NCBI RefSeq assembly: GCF_029589055.1 | Contig: NZ_JARQZP010000007.1 | Location: 2,046,001-2,110,000 of the forward strand | Length of the DNA: 64,000 bases | Reading direction: 5' to 3' | From: Vibrio hannami | Lineage (GTDB): Bacteria > Pseudomonadota > Gammaproteobacteria > Enterobacterales > Vibrionaceae | In this document: one piece after another, positions 25,949 through 34,711 of the stretch | How positions within the stretch are numbered: the first letter of the stretch is position 1 | Layout: each line of letters begins with the position of its first letter | The notes under the pieces: generated by a model | What the model saw: the letters and a program-made list of their open reading frames with translations, nothing else | Databases searched by the model: none | What the model was told of the DNA's origin: nothing | Made by a program: the position numbers and the translations under genes

Positions 25949-26983
25949 ATGGAATACAGAAAACTCCCAAATTCCACTCTGGAAATCAGTAAAATCTGCC
26001 TGGGAACAATGACCTTTGGCGAACAGAACACTCAAGCCGAAGCCTTTGAACAAATTGATTTTTCTCTTGAAAGAGGTATCAATTTCATCGATACAGCAGA
26101 GATGTATCCTGTACCTCCAAATGGAAAAACTCAGGGGCTGACAGAGACCTATATTGGCAACTGGATCGAAAAATCAGGTAAACGCGACAAGGTGATCCTT
26201 GCGACTAAAGTAGCAGGCCCCAGGAACGTTCCGCACATACGTGACAACATGAGTCTGGATAGAAGAAACATCCATCTGGCCGTTGATGACAGCCTTAAAA
26301 GACTCAAAACAGACTACATAGACCTTTATCAGATTCACTGGCCTCAGCGTAAAACCAACTGCTTTGGACAGTTAAACTATCCATACCCTGATGAGCAGGA
26401 AGAGGTAACTCTGATTGAATCACTAGAAGCAATGGCCGAGCTGGTTAGGGCTGGCAAGATAAGGTATATCGGTCTGTCCAATGAAACGCCATGGGGTGTA
26501 ATGAAATTTCTTCATTTAGCAGATAAACACGACCTGCCTAAAGTCGTTTCGATTCAAAACCCGTATAACCTTTTAAATCGTAGCTTTGAAGTTGGGCTAT
26601 CAGAAATTGCCCACTATGAAGGAGTTGAGCTTCTTGCCTACTCACCCCTTGCTTTTGGTTGCTTAAGCGGCAAGTATCTTGATGGCGCAAAACCTGCTGG
26701 AGCCCGTTGTACTATCTGGGAACGCTTTTCGCGCTACTTCACCGGACCTGGTGTGGAAGCAACCCGAGCTTATGTCGGTATAGCTAAACGCCACGGGATT
26801 GACCCTGCGCAGATGGCACTGGCTTTTGTAAATCAACGGCCATTTGTTGCTTCGAATATCATTGGAGCGACTAATCTGGAACAGCTTAAAGCTAATATAG
26901 AAAGCCTTGATGTGGTATTGAGTGACGAGCTACTCAGTGAGTTACAAGAAGTTGGAGCAAAATACTCCAACCCTTGTCCTTAA
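25949..26983 (+). CDS. tas: NADP(H)-dependent aldo-keto reductase Tas-like
   Basis: 344-aa TIM-barrel aldo-keto reductase. Catalytic tetrad parts: Asp and Tyr in INFIDTAEMYPVPP, Lys in VILATKVAGP, His in DLYQIHWPQR; NADP-binding segment near the C-terminus (NIIGATNLEQLKANI). The insert NGKTQGLTETYIGNW and overall length match E. coli Tas (346 aa), which suppressed a tyrosine auxotrophy; the natural substrate is unknown. Single-gene unit with AAGGATGTGAG before the ATG. Confidence 0.88.
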   Translation: MEYRKLPNSTLEISKICLGTMTFGEQNTQAEAFEQIDFSLERGINFIDTAEMYPVPPNGKTQGLTETYIGNWIEKSGKRDKVILATKVAGPRNVPHIRDNMSLDRRNIHLAVDDSLKRLKTDYIDLYQIHWPQRKTNCFGQLNYPYPDEQEEVTLIESLEAMAELVRAGKIRYIGLSNETPWGVMKFLHLADKHDLPKVVSIQNPYNLLNRSFEVGLSEIAHYEGVELLAYSPLAFGCLSGKYLDGAKPAGARCTIWERFSRYFTGPGVEATRAYVGIAKRHGIDPAQMALAFVNQRPFVASNIIGATNLEQLKANIESLDVVLSDELLSELQEVGAKYSNPCP

Positions 26984-26994
26984 CAAAGAATGGT

Positions 26995-27022
26995 GGGGGA
27001 AAGAAATCAACTATCCCCCTTT
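26995..27022. terminator. Weak hairpin between tas and the DUF1127 gene
   Basis: GGGGGA (26995-27000) / TCCCCC (27014-27019) with a 13-nt loop, followed by TTT. Lies in the 42-bp convergent gap. Confidence 0.45.
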
Positions 27023-27025
27023 CAG

Positions 27026-27280
27026 TTACGTCGGTATTCGAGCACTTAAAACTCTACGAATATGACGAACACGACGCTCTGCAATAACGTGATCTGGTAG
27101 AGAAGGAGTGCCAACAATTCGACCGTCAGTTTCAAGGCCAATATCTCTTAGCAAGTGAGCGTTATGCCAAGGAATATCGTGCACACTTCGTCTGACTTTC
27201 TTCTTCCATATACGCTCTTCACGATGTAAATCAGCTTTAATTAAAAATGTAGCAAGTGTCAGATAAACAGAGTGAGCCAT
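27026..27280 (-). CDS. DUF1127-family small basic protein
   Basis: 84-aa, strongly basic. Start chosen at 27280 (MAHSVYLTLATFLIKADLHREE) because GGAG lies 9 nt upstream; an earlier in-frame start at 27304 lacks this. The centre holds the DUF1127 signature WHNAHLLRDIGLETDGRI. DUF1127 proteins in other bacteria act in RNA turnover or phosphate/carbon stress, but this one is longer and the role is unknown. It lies 128 nt after a 35-aa ORF on the same strand, with a strong hairpin between them. Confidence 0.75.
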   Translation of the reverse strand: MAHSVYLTLATFLIKADLHREERIWKKKVRRSVHDIPWHNAHLLRDIGLETDGRIVGTPSLPDHVIAERRVRHIRRVLSARIPT

Positions 27281-27358
27281 AATATTATTCTCCAGTATTA
27301 ACAAGTTAGTTATCGCTGGGGAAAAGGCTTTGAATATATTACAGAAGTTTAGGATGGT

Positions 27359-27397
27359 CCTTTATTCCGCTGCCTTTTCTCCGCAGCCAAATAAAGG
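27359..27397 (-). ncRNA. Structured RNA hairpin between small ORF and DUF1127 gene
   Basis: Outer stem CCTTTATT (27359-27366) / AATAAAGG (27390-27397), 2x2 internal loop, inner stem GCTGC (27369-27373) / GCAGC (27383-27387), 9-nt loop. No U run follows on the minus strand, so it is not a standard terminator. It starts 12 nt after the small ORF's stop, in the mRNA leader of the DUF1127 gene. Typed as ncRNA for want of a better class. Confidence 0.45.
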
Positions 27398-27408
27398 TTA
27401 CGGATTAA

Positions 27409-27516
27409 TTAGTTACGATCGGTACGCTTGTCATCAGCCATTGCCCATAGAGGCGTGGCTGGAACTGTAAGAGACATAGGCGCACAGACAATATGTTTAA
27501 CGATAAAGTTATTCAT
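27409..27516 (-). CDS. 35-aa small ORF with strong ribosome site
   Basis: Reads MNNFIVKHIVCAPMSLTVPA through ...DDKRTDRN and stops. The ATG (27514-27516) follows AGGAGG at 6-nt spacing, the best Shine-Dalgarno in this stretch. The N-terminal 25 residues are hydrophobic with a Cys and prolines (a weak signal-like or membrane-contact segment); the C-terminus is charged. No family recognised. It could be a leader peptide for the DUF1127 gene or an independent small protein. Probably co-transcribed with DUF1127, since only the hairpin separates them. Confidence 0.55.
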   Translation of the reverse strand: MNNFIVKHIVCAPMSLTVPATPLWAMADDKRTDRN

Positions 27517-27744
27517 CTTACGCCTCCTACTAACTAATTAATCCAATTGAAGTTTTTGTGTGAAATTTGATTCACGGTTAAATTGTAATCGTTTGCGATT
27601 ATTATTCAACCAATAAATATCAACCATTTTTAAATAAATATTTTACTCTACGTTAAACTATTACCGCTTTGACAGATGGACATATATTCTATTTATGTAT
27701 GTGGTAACTATATAAAATATTATTTAAGCAAATAGTAATAAACA

Positions 27745-27776
27745 AAAATAGGGAGCTAAACTAAGCTCCCTATTTT
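27745..27776 (-). terminator. Terminator of vpsR
   Basis: 13-bp perfect stem AAAATAGGGAGCT (27745-27757) / AGCTCCCTATTTT (27764-27776), 6-nt loop, followed by TTTGTTT on the minus strand. Between it and the 35-aa ORF (27517-27744) is AT-rich DNA that must hold that ORF's promoter, with a PurR-like core GTAATCGTTTGC at 27585-27596. Confidence 0.85.
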
Positions 27777-27792
27777 GATACTCTTCGCAACT

Positions 27793-29122
27793 TTATATGC
27801 TTTCAGCAATTAAATTATGTTTATTGAGCAGCCGATACATAGTCGCTCTTGAAACCCCGAGTTCTTTTGCCGCTGGAGACACCTGTCCATCATGTGATTC
27901 AAGAACCAACATTAAAGCATCCCTTTCTGAATCTTCTCTGATCGACTTCAGGCTGCGTTTACCATTCACCTTTTGGGGTAAATCTAACTGACAGGCTTCA
28001 ATAATCGCACCATCAGACATCAACACCGCTCGTTTAATCAGGTTCATTAGCTCTCGAACATTGCCTGGCCAATGATATTGAGTCAAAGCTTTTACTGCAT
28101 CTTCAGAGAGATCCTTTGCCTGTGCGTTATACTCTTTTGAATACTCCTTAACGAAACGCCTGGCCAGAATACTGATATCACCCGCACGCTCTTTCAGGCT
28201 CGGAACATTAATACGCAAAACATTAATGTAGTGATAAAGTTCATCGCTAAAATCGTTGTCAGCCAGCGCCTTGTCAATGTCTGAGCTATAGGCAGCCAAA
28301 ATCCGAACATCTAACTCTACACTTCCCTTCGGTGTTTCCAGTTTCCCTTCCTGCATAAATCGAAGAAGAGAGTTTTGTTGTGAACGAGGTAAAGTAAGAA
28401 TGTCGTTGAGGTATATCGTGCCTCTGTTTGCTCTTATCAGAGCAGGCTCGGGATCATCTTCTGTCGCTCCGATACCAAAAAGCTCTACCGCCATTCTGGC
28501 TTCTGAAACTGCACCACAGTTAATAGAGATAAACGGTTCTTGAGAACGGGAAGAATTAGAATGAATGGCCTTAGCGACACTCTCTTTTCCAGTGCCATTT
28601 TCGCCAAAGATTAGAATACTGACATCGGTCGAAGCGATACGTTTCACCTGTTCGCGAAGACGTTTCATCGCAACAGACTCGCCTGCCAGTCCCATATCTT
28701 TGCGACAACCATATTCTGGCCACACTTTTTTCTAACGTTAACATTCCAAGTTGGTGGCCAATTGTACTCATAAGCTGAGTATCAGGAATTGGCGCTGTAA
28801 AAAAGTCGATACAGAAGTTAACGATGAACTGACAGATGGTTGCGGATTGCAACTGTGACTCTCTGATAAAAGCCAACCAACGAACATGTTTGTAGCTACT
28901 TACCAGATTAGCGATACCATTCAGGCTAAACTCATCCTGACTTAGGTCTACTATCCCTATACAAGGTCCGGTTTCATTTAAAAGGGCATCTGCTTTCCTT
29001 AAATCTGCGCATCTTTGGCATCTCCAGCCACCCTGCTCCAGAACAGAAAACCACGGCTCATGTTTACCGCCTACCACTACTAGTGAACCCGGAACGGAAT
29101 CCATTCGGAATTGAGTTCCCAT
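27793..29122 (-). CDS. vpsR: Biofilm regulator VpsR, interrupted by a frameshift
   Basis: c-di-GMP-responsive activator of Vibrio exopolysaccharide and biofilm genes. The N-terminal frame (28571-29122) has the degenerate receiver: MGTQFRMDSVPGSLVVVGG, with Asp59 in GIVDLSQDEFSLNGIANLV, near-identical to V. cholerae VpsR. The second frame (27793-28725) has the AAA+ domain (Walker A GENGTGKES), no GAFTGA motif, and a C-terminal Fis-type HTH (KELGVSRATMYRLLNKH). The frames join at a run of six T (28726-28731), LEK then VWPEYG. Removing one base or adding two restores 442 or 443 aa, the VpsR length. Real phase variation is possible, but many genes here share such breaks. Followed by a strong terminator. 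Confidence 0.9.
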
Positions 29123-29392
29123 TTACATGTCCTTATTTTTGAATACTAAGGTAAACGCATACAGATGTTATGTTTTATTTGCTTCGTCACAGGAGTTCAC
29201 CCATAACGATTTCTGTATTGCGCTACCAACCAACCTTTAAATTACATTTTCTTAAATTTAATAATATTTACAAACAAAATATCCATTTATGATTCAATTT
29301 TCTGTCTCAATAATGCGACTTAGCACATACAGGTTGTGCGTCAATAAATATTCAGATTTTTAAACTCACTTCTTAACTATAGTACTAAAGGA

Positions 29393-29425
29393 TAAAAAAA
29401 ACCCACTCGTCTAACTGAGTGGGTT
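29393..29425 (-). terminator. Terminator of acnB
   Basis: Stem AACCCACTC (29400-29408) / GAGTGGGTT (29417-29425); on the minus strand a U8 run follows (29394-29401 are A). The 29123-29392 stretch between it and vpsR is AT-rich promoter DNA with no gene seen. Confidence 0.9.
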
Positions 29426-29443
29426 TTGAATTATTTGGCTATT

Positions 29444-32041
29444 TTATGCAGGTTCTTGAAAAATAACCGTATCTGCTTTCTCGGTATATTGAGACATTTT
29501 ATGGAAGTTCAGATATCGATAGGTGTCTGCAGCCGACGCATCGATCTGCTTGGCATATTCCAGATACTCTTCGTTTGTTGGAATGCGTCCCAGTATTGCA
29601 CCTACTGCAGCAAGCTCTGCTGAAGCAAGATAAACGTTAGCACCGGTACCCAAACGGTTAGGGAAGTTTCGGGTTGACGTAGAAATAACCGTCGCCTCAT
29701 CCGCTACACGAGCCTGGTTACCCATACATAACGAACATCCCGGAGTTTCGATACGAACACCAGCTCGGCCAAAGATACCATAATACCCTTCCTCAGTTAG
29801 CTGATCTTTATCCATCTTAGTCGGTGGAGCCACCCACATACGAGTATCAAGCTGACCGCTGTAGCTATCCAGCAGTTTACCAGCTGCGCGGAAGTGACCG
29901 ATATTGGTCATACAGGAGCCAATAAATACTTCATCAACGTTTGTACCCTGAACGTCCGATAGCAAACGCGCATCATCTGGATCGTTTGGCGCACAAAGGA
30001 TTGGCTCTTTGATTTCGGCAAGATCGATCTCGATAACGTGAGCATATTCAGCATCTGAATCCGCTTCCATCAGAGAAGGATTCGCCAGCCACTCTTCCAT
30101 CGACTTGATACGGCGCTCCATTGTACGAGCATCACCATAACCTTCAGAGATCATCCACTTAAGCATGATGATATTCGAGTTCAGATACTGCTCAATCGAC
30201 TCTTGAGATAGCTTAACGGTACAACCCGCAGCTGAACGCTCTGCTGACGCATCCGACAACTCAAACGCCTGCTCTACAGTCAGGTGCTCTACACCTTCAA
30301 TTTCCAGAACTCGTCCGGAGAATTCGTTGATCTTACCTGCTTTTTCAACAGTTAGCAGACCCTGCTTGATGCCATAGTATGGGATAGCATGAACAAGATC
30401 ACGCAATGTGATACCCGGTTGCATCTCACCTTTAAAGCGAACCAGAATTGACTCCGGCATATCCAGAGGCATAACACCAGTAGCAGCCGCAAACGCAACC
30501 AGACCAGAACCCGCCGGGAACGAAATTCCGAGAGGGAAACGAGTATGTGAATCACCACCAGTACCAACGGTATCAGGTAGAAGCATACGGTTTAGCCAGG
30601 AGTGGATAACACCATCACCAGGGCGAAGCGATACACCACCACGGTTCATAATAAAGTCAGGCAGCGTATGATGTGTATTTACGTCAACTGGCTTAGGGTA
30701 AGCCGATGTGTGACAGAAAGATTGCATTACCAGATCTGCTGAGAAGCCTAAACACGCCAAGTCTTTTAGTTCATCACGTGTCATTGGTCCGGTTGTATCC
30801 TGAGAACCAACTGTGGTCATCTTAGGTTCACAGTAAGTGCCAGGGCGGATACCTTCGACACCACACGCTTTACCTACCATCTTCTGAGCAAGGCTGAAAC
30901 CTTTGCCCGAGTCTGCAACAGCAACAGGTCTGCGGAACACATCTGACGGTTCAAGGCCAAGTGCTTCACGCGCCTTATCTGTAAGGCCACGGCCGATGAT
31001 AAGTGGGATTCGGCCACCAGCGCGAACTTCATCAATTAATACATCAGTCTTAAGTCCAAACTCAGCAAGTACTTCACCACTTTCATGGTTTGTTACTTTG
31101 CCTTCATACGGGTATACGTCGATAACATCGCCCATATTCAGCTTAGAAACGTCCACTTCAATTGGTAATGCACCCGCATCTTCCATTGTGTTGAAGAAAA
31201 TAGGCGCAATCTTACCACCCAATACGTAACCGCCACCTTTTTTGTTCGGTACGTAAGGAATGTCTTCACCCATAAACCAAAGCACTGAGTTAGTTGCTGA
31301 CTTACGAGAAGAACCAGTACCAACAACGTCACCTACATAGACAAGCTGGTGACCTTTATCCTGTAGTGCTTCAATCTGTTTAATCGGACCAACAGTACCA
31401 GCATCATCTGGTTCAATACCTTCACGGGCATTTTTCAGCATAGCCAGGGCATGGAGTGGAATATCAGGGCGAGACCATGCATCCGGTGCTGGAGAAAGAT
31501 CATCCGTATTGGTTTCACCCGTTACTTTAAATACGGTTAAGGTAACCTTCTCTTGTAACTCAGGTTTAGACAGGAACCATTCTGCATCAGCCCATGACTG
31601 CATAACCTGTTTAGCGGCATCATTACCAGCTTTCGCTTTCTCTTCCACATCATAGAAAGCATCAAACATCAACAGTGTGTGAGACAGTGCTTTCACGGCG
31701 ACGGGAGCAAGCTCTGCATCGTCAAGCAGACTAATCAGCGGCTCAATATTGTAACCACCCTGCATTGTGCCAAGCAGCTCTGCTGCTTTTTGTTTGTTAA
31801 CAAGCGGAGAAGTTTCATCGCCTTTCGCCAGGGCTGTCAGGAAGCCAGCTTTTACATAAGCTGCTTCATCTACGCCTGGGGGAATACGATTCTCAAGAAG
31901 ATCCAGGATAAACGCTTCTTCACCAGCTGGTGGGTTCTTTAGTAGCTCTACGAGACCAGCTACCTGCTCAGCGTCTAATGGTTTTGGTACAACTCCTTCT
32001 GAAGCACGCTCTTCGACGTGTTTACGATAGGCTTCAAGCAC
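29444..32041 (-). CDS. acnB: Aconitate hydratase B
   Basis: TCA-cycle aconitase, citrate to isocitrate; E. coli AcnB also binds mRNA when its Fe-S cluster is lost. Start placed at GTG 32041 (GTGCTTGAAGCCTATCGT), which gives exactly 865 aa as in E. coli and aligns with MLEEYRKHVAERA; GAGGA lies 8 nt upstream. The open frame continues 26 codons further but without family similarity. The Fe-S cysteines are in GSCMTNIGHFRAAG and CSLCMGNQA; AcnB-specific N-terminal HEAT-like domain (1-160) is complete, followed by TNTDDLSPAPDAWSRPDIPLHALAML. Confidence 0.95.
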   Translation of the reverse strand: MLEAYRKHVEERASEGVVPKPLDAEQVAGLVELLKNPPAGEEAFILDLLENRIPPGVDEAAYVKAGFLTALAKGDETSPLVNKQKAAELLGTMQGGYNIEPLISLLDDAELAPVAVKALSHTLLMFDAFYDVEEKAKAGNDAAKQVMQSWADAEWFLSKPELQEKVTLTVFKVTGETNTDDLSPAPDAWSRPDIPLHALAMLKNAREGIEPDDAGTVGPIKQIEALQDKGHQLVYVGDVVGTGSSRKSATNSVLWFMGEDIPYVPNKKGGGYVLGGKIAPIFFNTMEDAGALPIEVDVSKLNMGDVIDVYPYEGKVTNHESGEVLAEFGLKTDVLIDEVRAGGRIPLIIGRGLTDKAREALGLEPSDVFRRPVAVADSGKGFSLAQKMVGKACGVEGIRPGTYCEPKMTTVGSQDTTGPMTRDELKDLACLGFSADLVMQSFCHTSAYPKPVDVNTHHTLPDFIMNRGGVSLRPGDGVIHSWLNRMLLPDTVGTGGDSHTRFPLGISFPAGSGLVAFAAATGVMPLDMPESILVRFKGEMQPGITLRDLVHAIPYYGIKQGLLTVEKAGKINEFSGRVLEIEGVEHLTVEQAFELSDASAERSAAGCTVKLSQESIEQYLNSNIIMLKWMISEGYGDARTMERRIKSMEEWLANPSLMEADSDAEYAHVIEIDLAEIKEPILCAPNDPDDARLLSDVQGTNVDEVFIGSCMTNIGHFRAAGKLLDSYSGQLDTRMWVAPPTKMDKDQLTEEGYYGIFGRAGVRIETPGCSLCMGNQARVADEATVISTSTRNFPNRLGTGANVYLASAELAAVGAILGRIPTNEEYLEYAKQIDASAADTYRYLNFHKMSQYTEKADTVIFQEPA

Positions 32042-32305
32042 GACATAATCCTCTACATTGCGGTTCAACTCTTCAATGAGAATTGAACATCCTTGGAAAC
32101 TTGGCATCCTGCCACTCAATACAAACCAGAGCGAGTTTTATTATTACTTTTTCTAATAACAAACAGTGGCAGAGGCCAAACTGTGGTAGGCAGAATAGCA
32201 AATTTAACTAAAAATTAAAATCTGATCGTTTTGACCAACATATCATCTTACGACTAAAGTTTAATGCCGCTATCAGACTGATATTTAATATTCTTTAGCT
32301 AATCG

Positions 32306-34680
32306 CTAAAAGCTCTGCCCGATTATAAGATAAACCGAATCATATCCATGTTCGGTCATACCATAAGAAAAGGCGATGGGGCCTATAGGAGAGCTGACTC
32401 CAACAAACACTGAGCCTGCTCTATATAAAGGAGCGTCCGGTATGGAGGTATCTGTATCATTCCACACCCCCCATATTCTAAAGACGCGCCAAGATAAACT
32501 GGTGCTGTAAAGAGGCCAAAATCATTTTCAAACCATTGGTATCGATACACAAGGCTGCTAAAGAACAGGTTCTGACCCGCTAAGCTATTTCTAGGAATAC
32601 CAGAAAGTCTTAAAAAGCCGCCCAATTCTTTAGGCTGAATTGCCGGGTTATCTCCCGACTTGTCTTCCACTGTACCATACTCTGCACTTCCGACTAATGT
32701 ATGGTTTCCAGCGCTGTATGCACCCCGGATGACTGCATCAAACTCATGCACCAGATCATCTTTAAAATCAGAAGAAGAGTTAACTAACTCATCTGTTCCG
32801 ATAGAGTTTCCCGTAACGCTATCATCAGACACAAAATATTCGACACCAAATAAAACCCCTTTGGTAGGAAGACTAAAGTTATCTAACGTATCCACTTTAT
32901 AACTTGCAAATACCCCACGACGCAAATAGTCCATCCTTCCTAAAACTGGCAGGGTCGTCAAAGATGCATCTCCATCTATATACCTGTAACCGAGCTTTGC
33001 TTCCTGCCATAACGTTGGCTGATAGCCTGCAGCAACTTCAAATTCGAATTCAGAGTAAGAAGTTGAAAGAGAGTTTTCGCTCATCTCAATGGACGACTCC
33101 CCCGTAAAACCACCAAGAGGAGTGTTTTTCTTATCTTTTTTATAGACAACGTGTGCGGTATTAAAGAACTTCTGACTCGAGAAAAAAGGAGAAGACCAGT
33201 TCAGAGATAGCGTACGATCAGTACCCAATTCAACATTGGCTTTTAACTCTCCGCCTACGCTGTTCATATCGGTAAAATTAGCAGAAATACCAAGACCATA
33301 TTGGCTTTCGGTATCAAAGTCCTCTTCCAGGAAAAAACGGAATTTCAGGTAGTTTGGCCCCCACTCTTTCTCTTTTACATCAACATGCAAGGTTGTCTCT
33401 TCATCGGTTTTTTCGAAGTAATATGTGATGCGTTCAAACCTATCAAATGCGTAAACATCCCGGATACTTTTTTCCAGTTCTTCTGTAGAAATTGACTTTC
33501 CTACTTCCAGGTTAAGGTGCTCAAGTATGATAGAGTCTTTGTAATGAGATTGGTTGTTTAGCTCAATATTATCAACGACTAACTGATCGCCGTGTTCGAT
33601 CGTCCTACGTTTAGCCTGTTTCTGATCGATATATCTTTGATAGTCTGCCGAAGATAGAGTGTAGCGAGAAAGCAGTTCGCGATTTTTCATAGCGATGTCG
33701 AATCCCCATTGATAGGCGTCAGGCATACGATCAAAGTCAGTTGTTCCCATTTTCCCGACCTCAGGCTTAAGCAACACATCCTTATCTGTTAATAATTCTG
33801 TTTGCTCCTGTGTCGTTCTGCGAACCAGATAGTTAGAAAGCTGCCCACCTACTGACATAAAGCTTTTGAAGTCATCTTCCTTCATGTAGTCGGTACTGAT
33901 ATCTACAGCAATGATGATATCTGCCCCCATCTCCCGGGCCAGATCTACCGGCATATTGTTGGTTACACCACCATCAACCAGCAGAGCACCGTTTAGTTCA
34001 TAGGGAGGCAGAGCTCCGGGCACAGACATACTCGCCATCATAGCGTCAGTCAGCAAGCCTTTATCTATAACTACTTCTTTTAGATTTACAATATCTGTTG
34101 CTACAGCACGATAGGGAATTGGAAGGTCATCAAAAGAGCTTAAACGAGGCACATTTCCGGAGGTTTCACGCAGTATACGCATCATATTCTGCCCCTGAAC
34201 CACCCCCTTTGGTGAACGCACCTCTCCCATGCTTAAACCAAGGTCTGTCGTTAACTGAAAATGATCTTCATACGCCTTTTCGCGAACACTGCGTTCACTT
34301 CGGCTAACTTGATCACGGTATCCGCTATTCCAGTCAACAGAGTAGATGAACGATTCAATCTCGTCAGCACTCATCCCTGTAGCATATAACCCACCAACGT
34401 AAGACCCCATACTGGTTCCGGTAACAATATCAACAGGGATAAACATCTCTTCAAGGGCTTTTAGCACACCAATATGTGCTGCTCCTTTCGCACCACCACC
34501 TGCGAGTACAACCGCCACTTTGGGTCTTTCCTTGCTTTCACGCACTATTTCCTGAGTGGTAGTCCCCGGTGTAATAGTCTCTTGTGTAATAGTTTTCTGA
34601 TTTGCCATCGCCACATTAGAGAGCAACAACGCGAGCGCCAAAAAGCATCCATAAGAAAGATACTGCCAGATTGTCTTCAC
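32306..34680 (-). CDS. Patatin-like phospholipase with POTRA and BamA-type barrel, frameshifted near the C-terminus
   Basis: Outer-membrane or type Vd-secreted lipase, PlpD/RssA-like. Signal peptide MKTIWQYLSYGCFLALALLLSNVAMA, then a patatin domain: oxyanion loop LAGGGAKGAAHIGV (60-73), nucleophile Ser90 in GTSMG, catalytic Asp236 in DGGV. A POTRA-like segment (about 370-450) and a beta-barrel domain follow. As read it ends early at 32383 with out-of-frame residues; adding one G in the G6 run (32467-32472) restores EYGGVWNDTDTSIPDAPLYRAG and ends IGQSF at 32306, a terminal Phe typical of barrel proteins (791 aa). GTG start. 31 nt after mrcB, probably the same operon. Confidence 0.85.
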
Positions 34681-34711
34681 TTAACCATCACCTAGATTCA
34701 AACTTAGACTT

